Assembly: GCA_964473395.1 (NCBI GenBank)
Contig: CAYYOW010000001.1
Location: 1-64,000, forward strand
Source of the DNA: Sulfidibacterium sp964473395
Lineage (GTDB): Bacteria > Bacteroidota > Bacteroidia > Bacteroidales > F082
DNA length: 64,000 nucleotides
Direction of reading: 5' to 3'
Made by a program: the position numbers and the translations under genes. Each line of letters starts with the position of its first letter. Positions within the stretch are counted from its first letter, which is position 1. The notes below the pieces were generated by a model. The model made no database searches, was not told where the DNA came from, and worked only from the letters and a program-made list of their open reading frames with translations. Positions 62,855 through 64,000 of the stretch are shown one piece after another.

Positions 62855-64000
62855 ATGAGTAAATTACGCATTTTAATTGTAGAAGATAATTCTGCCGATG
62901 ATAAGCTCCTTAGGTATGAACTTGGACGTGATTTCGATTTTATAGCTATAACCGTTGAGACGGAGGCAGATTATCTTGCAGAACTGGAACATTTTCATCC
63001 TGAGTTGATACTTTCCGATTATTCCATGCCTGAATTTTCGGGACTGAGGGCTCTTGAGATTCGGAATGAAAAATCACCTCTCACGCCTTTCATTATTGTT
63101 ACAGGCTCTGTAAACGAAGAAGTTGCCGTGAGATGCATCAAAACCGGGGCCTCTGATTACGTTACCAAAGAGCATTTGATGCGCCTGAATGTGGCTGTAA
63201 AAAATGTTCTGGAACAACAAAAAATTCTTGTTGGCAAGATAGAAGCCGAAAGGGATCTTTACCAGAGTCTGGAGCGTTTCAAAAAATTCGTAGAAAACGA
63301 TATATCAGGCGACTATGTCGAAACTGAAGAAAAGGTCATTTATTGTAACAAAAAGATATTTGAGATTTTTGAGTTTGATGACTTAGACCAACTCAATGCT
63401 TATGGTACCCAAAATCTTTATGAGAACCAGAAAGACAGAGAACGGTTTATGGAAGAGCTGAAGTTGAATGGCAAAGTTGAAGATTTTGAGGTAAGGATGC
63501 ACACGCGTACGGGCAAAAAAATTGTTCTACTGGAAAATGCCTATGGCGAATTCGATGAGGAAGGCCGGCTTCTACAGCTTCAGGGTTACCTTATCGATAT
63601 TACACAGCGGATTTCGTTTGAAGAAAAACTTAAGCACTCTGAAAATCTTTTCCGGACACTCACCGAAAACACTTCTGCCGGTATTGTTATTTACAACAAA
63701 GAAACATTTCTGTATGTCAATCCTGCCATTACACGTCTGCTGGGATACAGCGAGGAGGAGATGAAAAAAATGCATTTCTGGGATGTTGTGCATCCTCTTG
63801 ATCGTGATATGGTTAAAGAAAGAGGTAAAAAACGGATAAAAAAGCAGCGAGTACCTAATAACTATCAATTCAGGCTAATAACGAAAACAGGGGAAACTCT
63901 CTGGATTGACTTTACTGCCGGGAGCCTGCAGTTTGAGGGTGAAGAAGCCAGCATTGGTAGCGTTCATGATATTACAAAAGAAAAACTGGCAATAGAAGAA
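62855..64000 (+). CDS. Response regulator-PAS signalling protein (partial, runs off the window)
   Basis: The frame opens at ATG 62855 and has no stop to 64000. Residues 1-120 are a receiver domain (LRILIVEDNSADDKLL, phospho-Asp in LILSDYSMPEFSG, Lys in DYVTKEHL). A coiled-coil linker (about 125-150) follows, then two PAS domains (about 150-255 and 262-382, the second with VIYNKETFLYVNPAITRLLGY-like sequence and WIDFTAGS). A histidine kinase probably follows outside. TATATTTG at 62811-62818 is a candidate -7 box. Confidence 0.85.
   Translation, partial: MSKLRILIVEDNSADDKLLRYELGRDFDFIAITVETEADYLAELEHFHPELILSDYSMPEFSGLRALEIRNEKSPLTPFIIVTGSVNEEVAVRCIKTGASDYVTKEHLMRLNVAVKNVLEQQKILVGKIEAERDLYQSLERFKKFVENDISGDYVETEEKVIYCNKKIFEIFEFDDLDQLNAYGTQNLYENQKDRERFMEELKLNGKVEDFEVRMHTRTGKKIVLLENAYGEFDEEGRLLQLQGYLIDITQRISFEEKLKHSENLFRTLTENTSAGIVIYNKETFLYVNPAITRLLGYSEEEMKKMHFWDVVHPLDRDMVKERGKKRIKKQRVPNNYQFRLITKTGETLWIDFTAGSLQFEGEEASIGSVHDITKEKLAIEE

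Noticed and set aside
1..64000. tRNA, rRNA, CRISPR, IS elements and prophage genes
   Set aside because: Reading the gaps between genes I saw no cloverleaf-type sequence, no rRNA segment, no repeat-spacer array and no transposase or phage protein. A covariance-model scan could still find a small RNA that I cannot see by eye.

Overview
The window is a 64 kb piece of an AT-leaning chromosome from a Bacteroidota bacterium, most likely Bacteroidales or Marinilabiliales. This rests on a PorX-type response regulator and a type IX secretion (T9SS) sorting domain, fused E1 alpha/beta 2-oxoacid dehydrogenases, a bTHX ribosomal protein, an arginine cluster headed by a Bacteroidota GNAT protein, and several promoter boxes of the Bacteroidota form TTG-N19-TAnnTTTG. 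The content is almost all core chromosome. I saw no rRNA, tRNA, CRISPR array, insertion sequence or prophage. A 100-base N run at 502-601 marks an assembly gap inside a 12-bp tandem repeat.

Layout. 1-3.3 kb: a possible gene tail, an AlbA_2-type regulator broken by the gap, and mnmE. 3.4-6.6 kb: sucD and a fused 2-oxoacid dehydrogenase E1. 6.9-12.1 kb: a surface-polysaccharide group (EamA transporter, flippase, a GT2 fusion, a methyltransferase). 12.2-17.7 kb: ruvX, def, yqgE, a murL-murD2 pair, a bTHX protein with a lysine-rich tail, and trmH. 17.8-25.1 kb: an S9 peptidase with a secreted partner, a TPR membrane protein, fmt, HU, a 3-methyladenine glycosylase and a beta-barrel protein. 25.2-36.4 kb: recQ, an HD phosphohydrolase, porX-tsaE-ald, dnaB, an exonuclease, mnmD and acyP. 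36.5-41.9 kb: a very small T9SS cargo, an unknown protein, crcB, a DUF493 protein, a second fused E1 and ppk2. 42-50.2 kb: an arginine operon (GNAT-argG-argC-proC-argD-argB-argE-argH) behind a candidate leader peptide. 50.5-64 kb: type II NADH dehydrogenase, a TPR lipoprotein-like or periplasmic protein, gyrA, clpC, two acyl-CoA dehydrogenases, xerD, and a response regulator-PAS protein that runs off the end.

How the genes fit together. MurD2 adds L-Glu to UDP-MurNAc-L-Ala and MurL then epimerises it, so the pair is an alternative route to the D-Glu of peptidoglycan. MnmE and MnmD both act on the wobble uridine of tRNA, with TsaE and TrmH as further tRNA-modification genes. PorX and the T9SS cargo show that a type IX secretion system is present, although its structural genes are outside this window. 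The arginine cluster holds every step from glutamate to arginine except the transcarbamylase, which must be elsewhere.

The observations I think most deserve follow-up are: the C-terminal winged helix of the AlbA_2 protein, hidden by the arbitrary gap length; the murL-murD2 pair; the candidate leader and attenuator before the arginine genes; the GT2 protein fused to a phosphoglycosyl-transferase domain that has lost its catalytic core; the bTHX protein with a histone-like tail; and the tiny T9SS cargo. I found no wholly new multi-gene system.
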